A stretch of 64,000 nucleotides of DNA, taken from positions 868,001 to 932,000 of the forward strand of contig JAHBVT010000001.1 of NCBI GenBank assembly GCA_019637355.1. The letters are read 5' to 3'. Shown piece after piece: positions 25,265 through 35,240 of the stretch; position 1 is the first letter of the stretch; each line of letters starts with the position of its first letter. The position numbers were made by a program, and so were the translations under genes. The notes beneath the pieces were generated by a model, which was given only the letters and a program-made list of their open reading frames with translations, searched no databases and was not told the origin of the DNA. The stretch is from Gemmatimonadaceae bacterium (GTDB taxonomy: Bacteria; Gemmatimonadota; Gemmatimonadetes; Gemmatimonadales; Gemmatimonadaceae).

Positions 25265-25337
25265 CTCCGGCGACAGGACTCGAACCTGTGACCCGGTGAT
25301 TAACAGTCACCTGCTCTACCAACTGAGCTACGCCGGA
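25265..25337 (-). tRNA. tRNA-Asn (anticodon GUU)
   Basis: On the minus strand a 73-nt cloverleaf begins TCCGGCGTAGCTCAGTTGGT. The anticodon loop is CTGTTAA and the T arm is CACAGGTTCGAGTCCTGT. The acceptor end is CGCCGGA followed by discriminator G. CCA is not encoded. Confidence 0.97.
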
Positions 25338-25437
25338 ATAGACGCTAAAACTAATCCCCTGCGCCCCCCGCGTTCAAGGCGTCCCGCGCTCCAATCTGGC
25401 GCGGAACCCGTCCCCGAGAGGCCCCGTACGGCCCGCT

Positions 25438-26658
25438 ATGCTCAGCTCACTCTTCGTCGGCTTCGAGGCGCTCCGCGCCAATCCCCTGCGCTCCCTGCTC
25501 TCGACCCTCGGCGTCGTGATGGGCGTGGGCGCGATGGTCTCCGTGCTGTCGATGGGGGACGGCGTCGAGCGCTACGCGCGTGAGCAACTGGAGCGCACGA
25601 CCGACCTCCTCGAGGTGATGGTCTCGCCGCAGACTGGCGTGAGCGTGGATGGCCAGTCCCTGCGGCGCGACGACTTCACCCAGTTCGGCCCGAGCGACGT
25701 CGCGGCGATCCGCACGCGGATCCCGCAGGCCGCGCGGGTGTCACTGGCGGCGAGCTCTGGCGTGCTGGTCCGCCTGGGGGCCGACGCCGCACCTCGGGCC
25801 TTCGCGGTGCGAGGGGTGGAGGTCGCGGCCGCCGCGGCGACGCGGCCGGCGCCAGCCGCGGGTCAGTGGTTTGCCGACCGCGACACAGCGGTCGCGGTGG
25901 TGAACGATCGCGTGGCCGCCGTGCTCTCCGGAGACAGCAGCGAGGTCACCAAGGCGCTGGGACTCACGCTGGCGCTGCGCGGGGCGCCGCATCGCATCGT
26001 CGGCGTGATCGTGGAAGCCGACCGCGCACCAACGCTCGACGTGTGGGTGCCAATCGCCGACGCCGCGCGTGCGCTGCCACCCAACACACCTCATCGCATC
26101 GCCGTGACGGCCCGCCGCATCGAGGACGTCGAGGGCATCCTCGCCGCGCTCGAGGGCTGGGCTGGCGAGCGCTTCGGCGCGCGATGGAAGGACGAAGTCG
26201 TGATCGCGTCACGCCGCGCACGCGCCGAGCAGGCGGCGTCGGCAATGTTGGTCTTCAAGCTGTTGATGGGCGCCATCACCGGTGTGGCACTGCTGGTGGG
26301 CGGCGTCGGGATTATGAACGTGCTGCTCGCGACCGTGGCCGAGCGCACGCGGGAGATCGGCATCCGCAAGGCCGCTGGTGCGAAGCAGCGCGACATCCTG
26401 GTCCAGTTTCTCGCCGAGTCGGTAGCGATCGCCTCGACGGGCGCAGCGCTCGGCGTACTCTTGGGCATCAGTGTGGCCTACGGCGCCGCGTGGGTGATGC
26501 GCGCGCAGACTGACGCGCCGGTCTACGCTGCCGTGACCGTCGGCACGGTGGCGTTCGCGGTCGGCATCTCGGTCGCGATTGGGCTCGTGTTTGGCCTCTA
26601 CCCCGCGCGGCGCGCGGCGCGGCTCAGCCCGATCGAGGCGATCCGGCACGAGAGCTAG
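25438..26658 (+). CDS. MacB-type ABC transporter permease
   Basis: 406 residues: one N-terminal helix (LRSLLSTLGVVMGVGAMVSVLS), a large periplasmic MacB_PCD-type domain (about 40-275), then an FtsX-like core with three helices (GAITGVALLVGGVGIMNVLL, LGVLLGISVAYGAAW, VGISVAIGLVFGLYP). The conserved EIGIRKAAGAKQRDIL cytoplasmic loop and the PARRAARLSPIEAIRHE end fit the type VII mechanotransmission family. No ATPase gene is adjacent, so it must pair with one elsewhere. The role (export, lipoprotein or stress) cannot be decided. Confidence 0.9.
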   Translation: MLSSLFVGFEALRANPLRSLLSTLGVVMGVGAMVSVLSMGDGVERYAREQLERTTDLLEVMVSPQTGVSVDGQSLRRDDFTQFGPSDVAAIRTRIPQAARVSLAASSGVLVRLGADAAPRAFAVRGVEVAAAAATRPAPAAGQWFADRDTAVAVVNDRVAAVLSGDSSEVTKALGLTLALRGAPHRIVGVIVEADRAPTLDVWVPIADAARALPPNTPHRIAVTARRIEDVEGILAALEGWAGERFGARWKDEVVIASRRARAEQAASAMLVFKLLMGAITGVALLVGGVGIMNVLLATVAERTREIGIRKAAGAKQRDILVQFLAESVAIASTGAALGVLLGISVAYGAAWVMRAQTDAPVYAAVTVGTVAFAVGISVAIGLVFGLYPARRAARLSPIEAIRHES

Positions 26659-26665
26659 CCACCGG

Positions 26666-26890
26666 CTAGCGCTTGCGGCGTACCGCGACAGTCGCCGTGG
26701 CCGCGATGACGGCGGCGACCAGCGCCGCTGCCGCACGTTGCACGCGCTTGTCCTTCGCTGCCCTGGTGACGGCGGCCTTCGCACTCTTCAGCGCGCTCCG
26801 CGTCGTCTTCGCTGCCGACTTCTGGGTGGTCTTTGCGGTCTTCACCGCCGCCCGTACCTTCTTGCGCACCTGCCGCTTGGTGATCGCCAT
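26666..26890 (-). CDS. Small Lys/Ala-rich H1-like protein with C-terminal hydrophobic segment
   Basis: 74 residues preceded by a GGAGAG ribosome site. Residues 1-50 are Lys/Ala/Thr/Arg-rich with AAKTT/SAAK-type repeats like bacterial histone H1-like proteins. Residues about 53-70 are hydrophobic (AAAALVAAVIAATATVAV) and end in RRKR. The combination would place a DNA- or polyanion-binding basic domain on a membrane tail anchor. It is convergent to the permease gene with 7 bp between stops, and its start lies 31 bp from the end of uvrA. Function is not known. Confidence 0.65.
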   Translation of the reverse strand: MAITKRQVRKKVRAAVKTAKTTQKSAAKTTRSALKSAKAAVTRAAKDKRVQRAAAALVAAVIAATATVAVRRKR

Positions 26891-26920
26891 CGCGTCTCTC
26901 CGTGAGTGGGGATGCGAGGC

Positions 26921-29743
26921 TTATACCCCGAGGAAGGGCGCCAAGTGCCGCGCGGTGAGTGAATTCTTCGCTCGAGCCACCTGCTCGGGCGTGCCCATCG
27001 CCACCACACGCCCGCCGTCATCGCCGCCGTTGGGTCCGAGATCGATCACCCAGTCGGCGCGCTTCACGACGTCCATATCGTGCTCGATGACGATGACCGT
27101 GTGCCCGTTGTCGACGAGGCGGTCGAGCACGGCGCAGAGCACCTCGACGTCCCGCGGGTGCAGGCCGGTGGTCGGCTCATCCAGGATGTAGCACTTGCGA
27201 CCGCCCTTCTTGGCGGCGAAGGCGAGTTCGCGCGCCACCTTCAGCCGCTGCGACTCTCCGCCAGAGAGCGTCGTCGCGGGTTGTCCGAGCCGCAGGTATC
27301 CGAGGCCCACCTGCTGGATCTGCCAGAGCGCCTGCCCGAGCTTTTCTTCGCGCGGGAAGAACCGGATGGCTTGGTCCACGGTCATCTCGAGCACGTCGGT
27401 GATGCGCTTGCCGAAGTACGTGACGTCGAGGACCTCCGGCTTGTACCGCGTGCCGCCGCAGGTCTCGCAGGGCACGAACACATCCGCCATAAACACCATC
27501 TCGACCTCGAGCGCCCCGGCGCCCTCACAGGTCTCGCAGCGGCCGCCCGCCACGTTGAACGAGAAGGTCCCGGCCGTATAGCGCCGCTGCCGCGCCAGGG
27601 GCACCTCGGCGAAGATGCGTCGGATCTCGTCGAAGGCCTTCACATAGGTGACGGGATTCGACCGCGGCGACTTTCCGATGGGCTCTTGGTCCACGAGCAC
27701 CACGTCGTCGAGCGCCTGCCATCCCTCGAGCGATTCATAGGCGCCGACGCGTTCGCCGAGGTGCTGGCGCGCGCTGTGCTCGCCGGTCAGCAGGCGCTCG
27801 AGCGCGCGGAAGAGGACGTCGTGCACGAGCGTGCTCTTGCCGCTGCCGCTGACGCCGGTGACGCAGGTGAGCGCGCCGAGCGGGATCTTCACGCTCACGT
27901 TGCGCAGGTTGTGCTCGCGTGCGCCGTCGAGCGTGAGCCACTGCGGTCCGGCGCGGCGGCGCTTCGCGGGGACGGCGATGGTCCGTGCGCCGGTGAGGAA
28001 CTGGCCGGTGAGCGGGCTGCTCGCCGCGTCGACTGTCGGGCCGCTGAACACGACCTGGCCGCCTTGCTCGCCGCTGGCGGGGCCGAGTTCGAGCATCCAG
28101 TCGCTGAGGCGGATGGCATCGAGGTCGTGCTCCACCATCAAGACGGTATTGCCGGTGTCGCGCAGGCGCTTGAGCAAGTCGAGCAGGCGCCCGAGGTCGC
28201 TCGGGTGCAGTCCGATGCTGGGTTCGTCGAGCACGTAGAGCGTGTCGACGAGGCGCGCCCCGAGCGAGTTTGCGAGGCCGATGCGCTGGGCCTCGCCACC
28301 GGAGAGCGTCCGTGTGGCGCGGTCGAGTGAGAGGTAGGTCAGCCCGACGTCGCAGAGGAACGCGATGCGGTCGCGCGCCTCGCGGAGGATGTGTGCAGCG
28401 ATGGCCGATTCCTGCGCCGAGAGCTCGATCGTGTCGAGCCACGCACGCAGGAGCCCGACCGGCATCGCTTGGACTTCGGCGATACTCTTGCCGGCGATGC
28501 GCACCTGCAGGGCTTCCGCCCGCAGGCGCGCGCCGCCGCAGGCGGTACAGGTCTGCGCGGTCTGGTATTGCCGCAGGAATATGCGGATGTACTGCTTGTA
28601 TTTCTTGGGCTCGAGCGCGTCGAGGAAGGGGAACATCCCGACGTAACCCTTCGCCTTGCCGCGCAGGAGTTTCTCGCGTTGGCCGGCGGCAAGGTCGCGC
28701 CACGCGACATCCAATGGAATGCCGTTGGCTTTGGCGAACTCGGCGAGCGCGCGCCGCTTGTTCTCGTACCGAGGCTTGGTCCAGGGGTCGAGCGCACCCT
28801 GCGCGAGCGAGCGCTCGGGGTATGGCACGATCAGCGCTTCGTCGTACTCCAGCGTCGCCCCGAATCCGTTGCAGGTCTCACAGGCGCCGCGCGGATTATT
28901 GAACGAGAAGAGCTGCGGTGTGGGCTCGGGCGCGACGTGGCCGTCGTTTGGGCAACGGAAGCTGGTGGTGAAGCGCAGCGGCGCAACGGCGTTCCGCGGG
29001 CTGGACGCATCCGTCGGCTGGTCTACGGGCACCACCACGGCGTCGCCATCGCCTTCGCTGAACGCGGTCTCCAGCGCGTCGGCGAGTCGCGTGCGTGCCG
29101 CCGGCGACACCGCGAGGCGATCGGTGACGACGAGCAGCTCCGCGACCTTGGTCAGGTTCGGCTTGCTGCCCGTGAGTTCGTCGAGGTGCAAGACGGCGCC
29201 ATCGGCGATGACGCGCACGAAGCCCTTGGCGCGCAGATGCTCGAGGATGCGCGCGTGCGTGAGCTTGGACGAGCGCGCGAAGGGGAAGCTCACCAGCAGC
29301 CGCGTGCCCTCCGGCAGCGCGAGCGCGGCATCGCAAGCGGACTCGGCCGAATCCGGCTTGAGTACGCGGCCGCAGTGCGGGCAGATGGTGCGGCCGACGC
29401 GGGCCCAGAGCAGGCGCAGGTAGTCGGTGATCTCGGTGGCCGTGCCGACGGTGGAGCGCGAGGTGCGCGTGGGATTCTTCTGTTCGATCGCCACGGAGGG
29501 CGAGAGCCCGTCGATGGCGTCGACGTCGGGTTTGGGCATCCGCTCGAGGAACTGCCGCGCGTAGGCGGAGAGCGACTCGACGTAGCGGCGCTGGCCTTCG
29601 GCGTAGATGGTGTCGAAGGCGAGCGAGGACTTCCCCGAGCCCGAGGGCCCGGTGACGACGGTGATGGCGCGGCGGGGAAAGTCCACGGACACGTCGCGCA
29701 GGTTGTGCTGGCGCGCGCCGCGGACGACGATGCGGTCTTTCAT
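26921..29743 (-). CDS. uvrA: Excinuclease ABC subunit A
   Basis: DNA-damage recognition ATPase of nucleotide excision repair, partner of UvrB. 940 residues, normal length. Two ABC ATPase halves: Walker [20 protein letters not shown] near residue 32 and [15 protein letters not shown] near 640. Signatures are [12 protein letters not shown] and [12 protein letters not shown]. Zinc-finger cysteines occur in [25 protein letters not shown] and CETCGGTRY. It diverges from the next gene with a 29-bp gap, so the two promoters must overlap. No LexA-like box is evident there. Confidence 0.98.
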   Translation of the reverse strand: MKDRIVVRGARQHNLRDVSVDFPRRAITVVTGPSGSGKSSLAFDTIYAEGQRRYVESLSAYARQFLERMPKPDVDAIDGLSPSVAIEQKNPTRTSRSTVGTATEITDYLRLLWARVGRTICPHCGRVLKPDSAESACDAALALPEGTRLLVSFPFARSSKLTHARILEHLRAKGFVRVIADGAVLHLDELTGSKPNLTKVAELLVVTDRLAVSPAARTRLADALETAFSEGDGDAVVVPVDQPTDASSPRNAVAPLRFTTSFRCPNDGHVAPEPTPQLFSFNNPRGACETCNGFGATLEYDEALIVPYPERSLAQGALDPWTKPRYENKRRALAEFAKANGIPLDVAWRDLAAGQREKLLRGKAKGYVGMFPFLDALEPKKYKQYIRIFLRQYQTAQTCTACGGARLRAEALQVRIAGKSIAEVQAMPVGLLRAWLDTIELSAQESAIAAHILREARDRIAFLCDVGLTYLSLDRATRTLSGGEAQRIGLANSLGARLVDTLYVLDEPSIGLHPSDLGRLLDLLKRLRDTGNTVLMVEHDLDAIRLSDWMLELGPASGEQGGQVVFSGPTVDAASSPLTGQFLTGARTIAVPAKRRRAGPQWLTLDGAREHNLRNVSVKIPLGALTCVTGVSGSGKSTLVHDVLFRALERLLTGEHSARQHLGERVGAYESLEGWQALDDVVLVDQEPIGKSPRSNPVTYVKAFDEIRRIFAEVPLARQRRYTAGTFSFNVAGGRCETCEGAGALEVEMVFMADVFVPCETCGGTRYKPEVLDVTYFGKRITDVLEMTVDQAIRFFPREEKLGQALWQIQQVGLGYLRLGQPATTLSGGESQRLKVARELAFAAKKGGRKCYILDEPTTGLHPRDVEVLCAVLDRLVDNGHTVIVIEHDMDVVKRADWVIDLGPNGGDDGGRVVAMGTPEQVARAKNSLTARHLAPFLGV

Positions 29744-29772
29744 CGGATGCGAATACTAAACTAGCTTCCGGT

Positions 29773-31680
29773 GTGTCCGTTCCCGTCACGATCAGCCACG
29801 AGGAGGAGGCGCTGGGCAAGGGCCTCGACCTGCGCATCGCGGGGCGCCTGCTGTCCTACGTGCGGCCGTATCGCGGACGGGTGTTGGCCGCGCTGGCGCT
29901 GCTGCTCGGCTTGGGCGCGCTGCAGCTCGTGGGGCCGCTGATGACGCGGCGGGTGATCGACGTCGCCATCCCGGCGCGCGATGCGGCGCTCATCGTGCAG
30001 TCCACGCTCATCCTCCTGGCCGCGCTGCTGGCGCAGGCCGCGGGCTCCTACGCGGAGACCTTGATCACGGGTACGCTGGGCCAGCGCGCGATGCACGACC
30101 TGCGCCGCGAGCTGTTCGCCAAGCTGCAGCGGTTGCCGGTGACGTTCTTCGACCGCAATCCGGTCGGACGGCTCGTCACGCGCGTGACCAACGACGTGGA
30201 GTCGCTGAACGAGCTGTTCACGTCCGGCGTCGTGGCCGGGCTCGGCGACCTGTTCACGCTGGGCGCAATCACCGTGCTGATGGTCGTCGTGGATTGGCGT
30301 CTGGCGCTGGCGGCGTATCTCGTCGTGCCGTTCATCCTCTGGGTGTCGGCGGTGTTCCGCGCGCGGGTGCGCACGGAGTACCGGGAGATCCGGACGCGCT
30401 TGGCCCGCATCAACGCCTTCCTGCAGGAACGGATCGCGGGGATGCGGGTGGTGCAGCTCTTCGGGCGCGAGGCGGACGAGGCGGCACGCTTCAAGGCGAT
30501 CGACCGCGCGCACCTCGACGCCCACTTGCGCAGCGTCACGGTGTACGCGCTGTACTTCCCGGCGATCGAGATCCTGACGACGGTGGCGCTGGCGGCGCTG
30601 ATCGTGGCGGCGGCGCCGCGGGTGGAGGCCAACGGGCTGACGGTGGGGACGCTGGCGGCGTTCCTGCAATTGGCGCGGCGGTTCTATCAGCCGTTGCAGG
30701 ATCTGTCGGATAAGTACAACACGTTGCAGCAGGCGATGACGGCGGGGGAGCGGATGTTTGGGTTGTTGGATCAGGCTGTGGAGGTGGACGCGGGGTGGGA
30801 GATGGGAGACGGGGAGGTGGGTGACGGCGGGGAGAGGGGAGATGGGAGACGGATGGGAGAGGGGAGAGGGATGGGAGAGGGGAGAGGGATGGGGGAGGGG
30901 AGAGGGGTGACGGTTTCCTTTGAGGACGTTTGGTTTGCGTACGACCTCGCGCACCTTGCCTCCGGTGGTCAGGCTCCGGCTGAACCCGAGTGGGTGTTGC
31001 GTGGCGTCACCTTCACCGTGCGGCCGGGGGAGACGCTGGCGCTGGTGGGGCACACCGGGGCGGGGAAGACCACCATCATCAACCTCCTGCTCCGCTTCTA
31101 CGATCCGCAGCGGGGGCGGATCCTCGTCGATGGCGTGGATATCCGCACGATGCCGCGTGCGGAGCTGCGGCGGGCGGTGGGGTATGTCCAGCAGGACATC
31201 TTCCTCTTCGCCGACGACATCGCTACCAACATCCGACTCTCGGCGCCGCTCTCCGATGCCGAGGTCGAGGCGGCGGCGGCGCGGGTGGGGGCGGACCGCG
31301 TGGTCGCGCGGCTGCCGGAGGGGTACCGGCAACGGCTGGGCGAGCGCGGGAGCAGCCTCAGCGTGGGCGAGCGGCAACTGCTGAGCTTCGCCCGCGCCAT
31401 CGCGGCCGATCCGGCGTTGCTGCTGCTCGACGAAGCGACGAGCGCGGTCGACAGCGAAGTCGAGGCGACCATCCAGCGTGGTCTGGACGCGCTGATGCGC
31501 GGGCGGACGACGATCGCAGTGGCGCACCGACTCTCGACGATCACGCGGGCCACGGAGATCCTGGTGCTGCATCACGGAGAGGTCAGGGAACGCGGGACGC
31601 ACCGCAGCCTGTTGGGCCTCGACGGGCTGTATGCAAGACTGTACCGATTGCAAGTGGGAGAGCTCGCCACGGCGTCGTGA
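29773..31680 (+). CDS. ABC exporter, fused permease and ATPase (MsbA/MdlB-like)
   Basis: 635-residue half-transporter starting at GTG. Six-helix type IV exporter domain (about 25-330) with the conserved FFDRNPVGRLVTRVTNDVE and RMFGLLDQ ends. The ATPase (about 375-610) has Walker A GHTGAGKTTIINLLLRFYDP, Q-loop GYVQQDIFLF, signature LSVGERQLLSFARA, Walker B LLLLDEATSAVD and the switch His in AVAHRLSTI. Residues about 340-377 between the domains are an unusual Gly/Arg/Asp/Met-rich linker encoded by a purine-only tandem repeat. It probably acts as a homodimer; the substrate (lipid or drug) is unknown. Confidence 0.92.
   Translation: MSVPVTISHEEEALGKGLDLRIAGRLLSYVRPYRGRVLAALALLLGLGALQLVGPLMTRRVIDVAIPARDAALIVQSTLILLAALLAQAAGSYAETLITGTLGQRAMHDLRRELFAKLQRLPVTFFDRNPVGRLVTRVTNDVESLNELFTSGVVAGLGDLFTLGAITVLMVVVDWRLALAAYLVVPFILWVSAVFRARVRTEYREIRTRLARINAFLQERIAGMRVVQLFGREADEAARFKAIDRAHLDAHLRSVTVYALYFPAIEILTTVALAALIVAAAPRVEANGLTVGTLAAFLQLARRFYQPLQDLSDKYNTLQQAMTAGERMFGLLDQAVEVDAGWEMGDGEVGDGGERGDGRRMGEGRGMGEGRGMGEGRGVTVSFEDVWFAYDLAHLASGGQAPAEPEWVLRGVTFTVRPGETLALVGHTGAGKTTIINLLLRFYDPQRGRILVDGVDIRTMPRAELRRAVGYVQQDIFLFADDIATNIRLSAPLSDAEVEAAAARVGADRVVARLPEGYRQRLGERGSSLSVGERQLLSFARAIAADPALLLLDEATSAVDSEVEATIQRGLDALMRGRTTIAVAHRLSTITRATEILVLHHGEVRERGTHRSLLGLDGLYARLYRLQVGELATAS
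30853..30906 (+). repeat. Three 18-bp G-rich tandem repeats inside the ABC exporter gene
   Basis: Units 30853-30870 and 30871-30888 are identical (ATGGGAGAGGGGAGAGGG); 30889-30906 differs at one base. Degenerate copies extend back to about 30795. The whole stretch is almost purely purine with many GGG runs (G-quadruplex-capable). The unit is six codons, so copy changes keep the frame and lengthen the flexible linker. Confidence 0.9.
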
Positions 31681-31737
31681 CAAGGGCCGCCGTACGCTTG
31701 CCGAGCCTCCGGACAGGGCGGTAGTTTTCCTCCTCTA

Positions 31738-33090
31738 ATGCCCTACCTGCAGCTACAGGACCAGCAATTCCCGCTTCCGGCGGGTGACGCCACCGTCGGG
31801 GCCTTCGAAGGCGCCACGGTCCGGCTGCCAAGCGGCGACCCGGGCACACGCGCCGTGATCTCGGTGGGTCCCAAGGGCGTGGTAATCCGCCGCGGCGCTC
31901 CAGACGCGACCATCCTCGTGAACGGCGTCCAGCTTGGCCTGGAGCCAAGCCCGCTGCTGCACGGCGACCGCGTGGAGATCGCCGGTCACGAGCTTCGGCT
32001 GGGCGACGACAAGCAGGAAGGCAGCACGCAGTTCGTCAGCGCGGCCGACGTCGCGGCGATGGTGGCCGCCAAGTCGGGTGCCGCCCCCAAGAAGCCCACG
32101 ACCGCCACCGGCGGCCGGCTGGTCTCGCTGGTGGACGGCCGCGAATACGCCGTGCCCGACAGCGGCATCACGTTCGGTCGCGAGGTGGGCAATGACGTGG
32201 TGCTCGCCTCGAGCGAGGTCTCGCGCAGGCACGCGAGCATCGCGCCGGCTGCGAACGGCTACGTGCTCACCGACCATAGCACGAACGGTGTCTGGGTGAA
32301 CGGCACGCGCATCTCCGGAAGTCAGCTGCTTGGGCGTGGGGACGTCCTCAAGATGGGGACGGAGGAGTTCCGCTTTTACGCCGACGTCGCGAAGGCGGCA
32401 CCGGCACCGACGGCCGCTCCGACTCCAGCCGCCCCGACTCCAGCTGCGCCGACTCCAGCTGCTCCGGCGGCCGCGGCTCCGGTCGCCGCCGCTGCTGCCG
32501 CAACCGCCTCCGCTGCAGCCCCCGCGCCTGCCGCAGCTCCCGTCCGCTCCACCCGCGCCCCGCTGGCCACGCTCGAAATCAAGGCCGAGGGGCCGCTCAA
32601 GGGCACCAAGTTCGAGCTGCACGCTGCGCTCACGAACATCGGCCGCGGCGACCACAACGACATCGCGATCCGGGATGAATCCATCTCGGACTCGCACGCC
32701 AAGATCCAGAAGCGCGCGGACGGCTGGTGGGTCGTGGATCAGGGCTCGACCAACGGCACCTACGTGGGCGGCCGACGGGTGCAGGGCGAGCAGAAGCTCG
32801 AGGGCTCACCCGACCTGCGCTTCGGCGGGATCAAGATGACGTTCCGGGCGGCGGTGCAAGCGGAGGGCGCGGGCGGTTCGACGCGCGCGATCGCGGCGGT
32901 GGACGCCGAGGCGCTGCGCAAGAACGTGGCGGCCAAGCCCCCGGCCAAGACGCCGGCGATGGCGAAGCAACCCAAGGTGGCGGCACCCGAGCCCAAGAAG
33001 TCCGGCTGCGGGGCCGCCATCGCCCTCCTCGTCGCCCTCGCCGGCACCGGCGTCGGACTCGTCGCGTTTCTCCTCACGACGGTGCGCTGA
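31738..33090 (+). CDS. Multi-FHA-domain membrane protein
   Basis: 450 residues. FHA domains bind phosphothreonine. Two are complete: about 140-212 (FGREVGNDVVLASSEVSRRH, then STNGVWVNG) and about 292-375 (IGRGDHNDIAIRDESISDSH, then STNGTYVGG). A third, degenerate FHA-like fold lies at about 10-85. An Ala/Pro linker with TPAAP repeats joins them. A C-terminal helix (AAIALLVALAGTGVGLVAFLL) would anchor the protein with FHA domains in the cytoplasm. The PP2C phosphatase follows at 3 bp, so the pair belongs to a Ser/Thr phosphorylation system, although no Hanks kinase is in the window. Confidence 0.9.
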   Translation: MPYLQLQDQQFPLPAGDATVGAFEGATVRLPSGDPGTRAVISVGPKGVVIRRGAPDATILVNGVQLGLEPSPLLHGDRVEIAGHELRLGDDKQEGSTQFVSAADVAAMVAAKSGAAPKKPTTATGGRLVSLVDGREYAVPDSGITFGREVGNDVVLASSEVSRRHASIAPAANGYVLTDHSTNGVWVNGTRISGSQLLGRGDVLKMGTEEFRFYADVAKAAPAPTAAPTPAAPTPAAPTPAAPAAAAPVAAAAAATASAAAPAPAAAPVRSTRAPLATLEIKAEGPLKGTKFELHAALTNIGRGDHNDIAIRDESISDSHAKIQKRADGWWVVDQGSTNGTYVGGRRVQGEQKLEGSPDLRFGGIKMTFRAAVQAEGAGGSTRAIAAVDAEALRKNVAAKPPAKTPAMAKQPKVAAPEPKKSGCGAAIALLVALAGTGVGLVAFLLTTVR

Positions 33091-33093
33091 ATA

Positions 33094-33846
33094 ATGCAGA
33101 TCCACGTCGGCGCCGGGACCGATACCGGGCGCGTACGCCAAGGCAACGAAGACAACTTCTTCGCCGAGGCGGATGAGCAGCGTGGGGTCTTCGTCGTCGC
33201 GGACGGGATGGGCGGACACGCAGCCGGTGAAGTGGCCAGCGAGATGGCGGTGCAGATCGTCGCGCGGCACCTCTTGCCGCTGAAGTCGGTGCGAGATGAC
33301 GGGGCGGCGACGCTGGTCAACACGGCCCTGCAAGACGCCAACCGCGCGATCTTCGAGCGAATGCTCGCCGAGACGGACAAGCAGGGGATGGGCACGACCG
33401 CCTCGGTGATGGTGCTCTCGGACCACGGCTACTTGATCGGGCAGATCGGCGACTCGCGCGTGTACCTGTACCGCGACGGCACGCTGACGCAGATCACCAA
33501 GGACCACTCCTACGTGCAGGAGCAGGTGGACGCCGGCCTGCTCACGCCGGAGCAGGCCCGCTACCATCCCTACAGCAACGTCATCACGCGCTGCGTGGGT
33601 GCCAGCGATGAAGTCGAGTCGGACATCTACTCCGGCGAAGTGCGCGTCGGCGACGTGTTCCTGCTCTGCTCCGACGGCCTCACCGGAATGGTCGATGACC
33701 GCCGCCTGGCGCAGTTGCTGATGGCGCGTTCCGGTCCTGGCCGCGTCGTCGACAGCCTGATCGCCGAAGCCAACGGGCGCGGCGGCCTCGACAACATCAC
33801 CGCCATCGTGATCCAGGTGATGGGTCTCGAGACCAGCGGTGGCTGA
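33094..33846 (+). CDS. PP2C-type Ser/Thr protein phosphatase (PrpC/Stp-like)
   Basis: 250 residues; manganese-dependent phosphatase with the motifs GRVRQGNEDNFF, VFVVADGMGGHAAGEVAS, GMGTTASVMVL, IGQIGDSRVYLYR, CSDGLTGMV and the terminal GGLDNITAIVI. These include the acidic metal ligands at DGMGG, SDG and DN. It removes phosphate from proteins modified by Hanks-type kinases. The upstream gene encodes phosphothreonine-binding FHA domains. Its last 8 bp overlap the next small gene. Confidence 0.96.
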   Translation: MQIHVGAGTDTGRVRQGNEDNFFAEADEQRGVFVVADGMGGHAAGEVASEMAVQIVARHLLPLKSVRDDGAATLVNTALQDANRAIFERMLAETDKQGMGTTASVMVLSDHGYLIGQIGDSRVYLYRDGTLTQITKDHSYVQEQVDAGLLTPEQARYHPYSNVITRCVGASDEVESDIYSGEVRVGDVFLLCSDGLTGMVDDRRLAQLLMARSGPGRVVDSLIAEANGRGGLDNITAIVIQVMGLETSGG

Positions 33847-34045
33847 ACAGCCGCAGACCGTCGCAGGGCTCTCCGAGCTCTACCTCGGCAACATCCTCTA
33901 CGCGCTGGAGCGCTGCGCGCTCGCGATGGCGGAGGAGGGACGCTCGTCGGACGCGGCGTTCTATCGCGGCATCGGCAAGCTGCTCGCCGAAGCGCACGGG
34001 AAGGCCAAACAGGCCTCAGGCGAGGGCGGCGAGCACGGACGCTAG
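33839..34045 (+). CDS. Small cytoplasmic protein coupled to the phosphatase gene
   Basis: 68 residues from a GTG inside the end of the PP2C gene (8-bp overlap). Mostly helical, acidic/alanine-rich, no Cys, no membrane segment. I recognise no family. The overlap implies translational coupling and perhaps a regulatory role with the phosphatase. Its last 30 bp overlap the convergent HD-domain gene. Confidence 0.5.
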   Translation: MAEQPQTVAGLSELYLGNILYALERCALAMAEEGRSSDAAFYRGIGKLLAEAHGKAKQASGEGGEHGR

Positions 34046-35230
34046 CGGCACCGCGCGACGTTCCACCGTGAACACGCGCAGCCAGCGGGCCGACTGATAC
34101 AGCTGCTCGCCGAGGATCGGCAGGTTGAGCGTGCCCGCGATGCCCGCGTCGGTGAGCCGATGCACGCTGCCGTCCTTGGCGAGCAGCGGGAGGTCGAGGC
34201 CCAGCATCCGCTCCTTGCGCGGGAAGTCGAGCAGCAGCTCCCCGGGGCCGAGGCCGATGTGGGCGGCGAGCGCGTCCTCGGCGCGGCGGATGCGCTCGCG
34301 GTCGTCGGCGAGCCAGTCGAGGTCGTGCTCGGCCAGCGCGTAGGCCGGCACCTCGAGTGCGCGCTTATATAGCCGGCGCTCGCGGATGGCCGCGAGCAGC
34401 GGACGCGGCTGGCGGTCCAGCGCGTGCAGCAGGCCCTCATCCGAGTACGTCGGCAGCTGATTTACGTCGATGGCGCCGTCAGCGAGGGCATCCTCGACCA
34501 AGCGCTTGTACATCGCCGTCGCGCTGCGCACCGCGTGGTGCCAGTACACGTTGCGGTACATCTGGTACTTGGCGAAGAGCAGCGACTCCAACGCGCTGAG
34601 GCCGCGTTCTTTGAGTCCCACGGCGCGCCGCCCCGTGGCCGGGTCGGTAATCAGCGTGAGCGCGTGGCGCAGGCGGTCGACGTCCACCTCGCCATAGGAC
34701 ACGCCGCAGTTCATCGCGTCGCGCTTGAGGTAGTCGATCTTGTCGAGGTCGATGCTGCCGGAGATCAGGCCCTGCAGCGGCTCCTGGCTCTCGCCGCGCA
34801 CCAGCGCGAGAATGCGCTCCGGCGCGTCGGCGGAGAACTCGGCGCGCAGGATCTCTCCGACCGCGCCGTCGGCGATGAGTGGTCCCGCGACCGCCTCGTG
34901 GTGCGGGATGCCGAGCTCCTCGAGCGCGTGCGAGAAGGGGTAGTGGCCGATGTCGTGCAGCAGCGCGGCGGCGATGACGATTCGGCCATCGAGCTCGGGG
35001 ACGCCGGAGTCGCTCGCGGTCTCTCGGAGCAAGCGGACCGTTTCCTGCGCGAGATGATACGCGCCGAGCGCGTGCTCGAAGCGCGAGTGCGTGGCACCAG
35101 GGTAGACGAGGTGCGCGAGGCCCAGCTGGCGGACGTAGCGCAACCGCTGGAACGCGGGAGTATCCAGCAGCCGAAGGTAGGGGCCTTCGATGCGGATGTT
35201 GTTCCAGAGGGGGTCGCGGAGGGTGGGCAC
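34016..35230 (-). CDS. HD-superfamily phosphohydrolase (SAMHD1/YwfO-like)
   Basis: 404 residues from a GTG at 35230 giving the family start DPLWNNIRIEGPYLRLLDTP. The HD metal ligands appear as HSRFEHALGAYHLA, ALLHDIGHYPFSHALEE and the Asp in SGSIDLDKIDYLKRD. This is the dNTP triphosphohydrolase-like arrangement; relatives hydrolyse dNTPs or nucleotides. Expected to be cytoplasmic. The C-terminal half is less conserved. It is preceded by the inverted GACGGAN element that ends pckA transcription. Confidence 0.9.
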   Translation of the reverse strand: MPTLRDPLWNNIRIEGPYLRLLDTPAFQRLRYVRQLGLAHLVYPGATHSRFEHALGAYHLAQETVRLLRETASDSGVPELDGRIVIAAALLHDIGHYPFSHALEELGIPHHEAVAGPLIADGAVGEILRAEFSADAPERILALVRGESQEPLQGLISGSIDLDKIDYLKRDAMNCGVSYGEVDVDRLRHALTLITDPATGRRAVGLKERGLSALESLLFAKYQMYRNVYWHHAVRSATAMYKRLVEDALADGAIDVNQLPTYSDEGLLHALDRQPRPLLAAIRERRLYKRALEVPAYALAEHDLDWLADDRERIRRAEDALAAHIGLGPGELLLDFPRKERMLGLDLPLLAKDGSVHRLTDAGIAGTLNLPILGEQLYQSARWLRVFTVERRAVPLASVLAALA

Positions 35231-35240
35231 GCGTGAAGAC

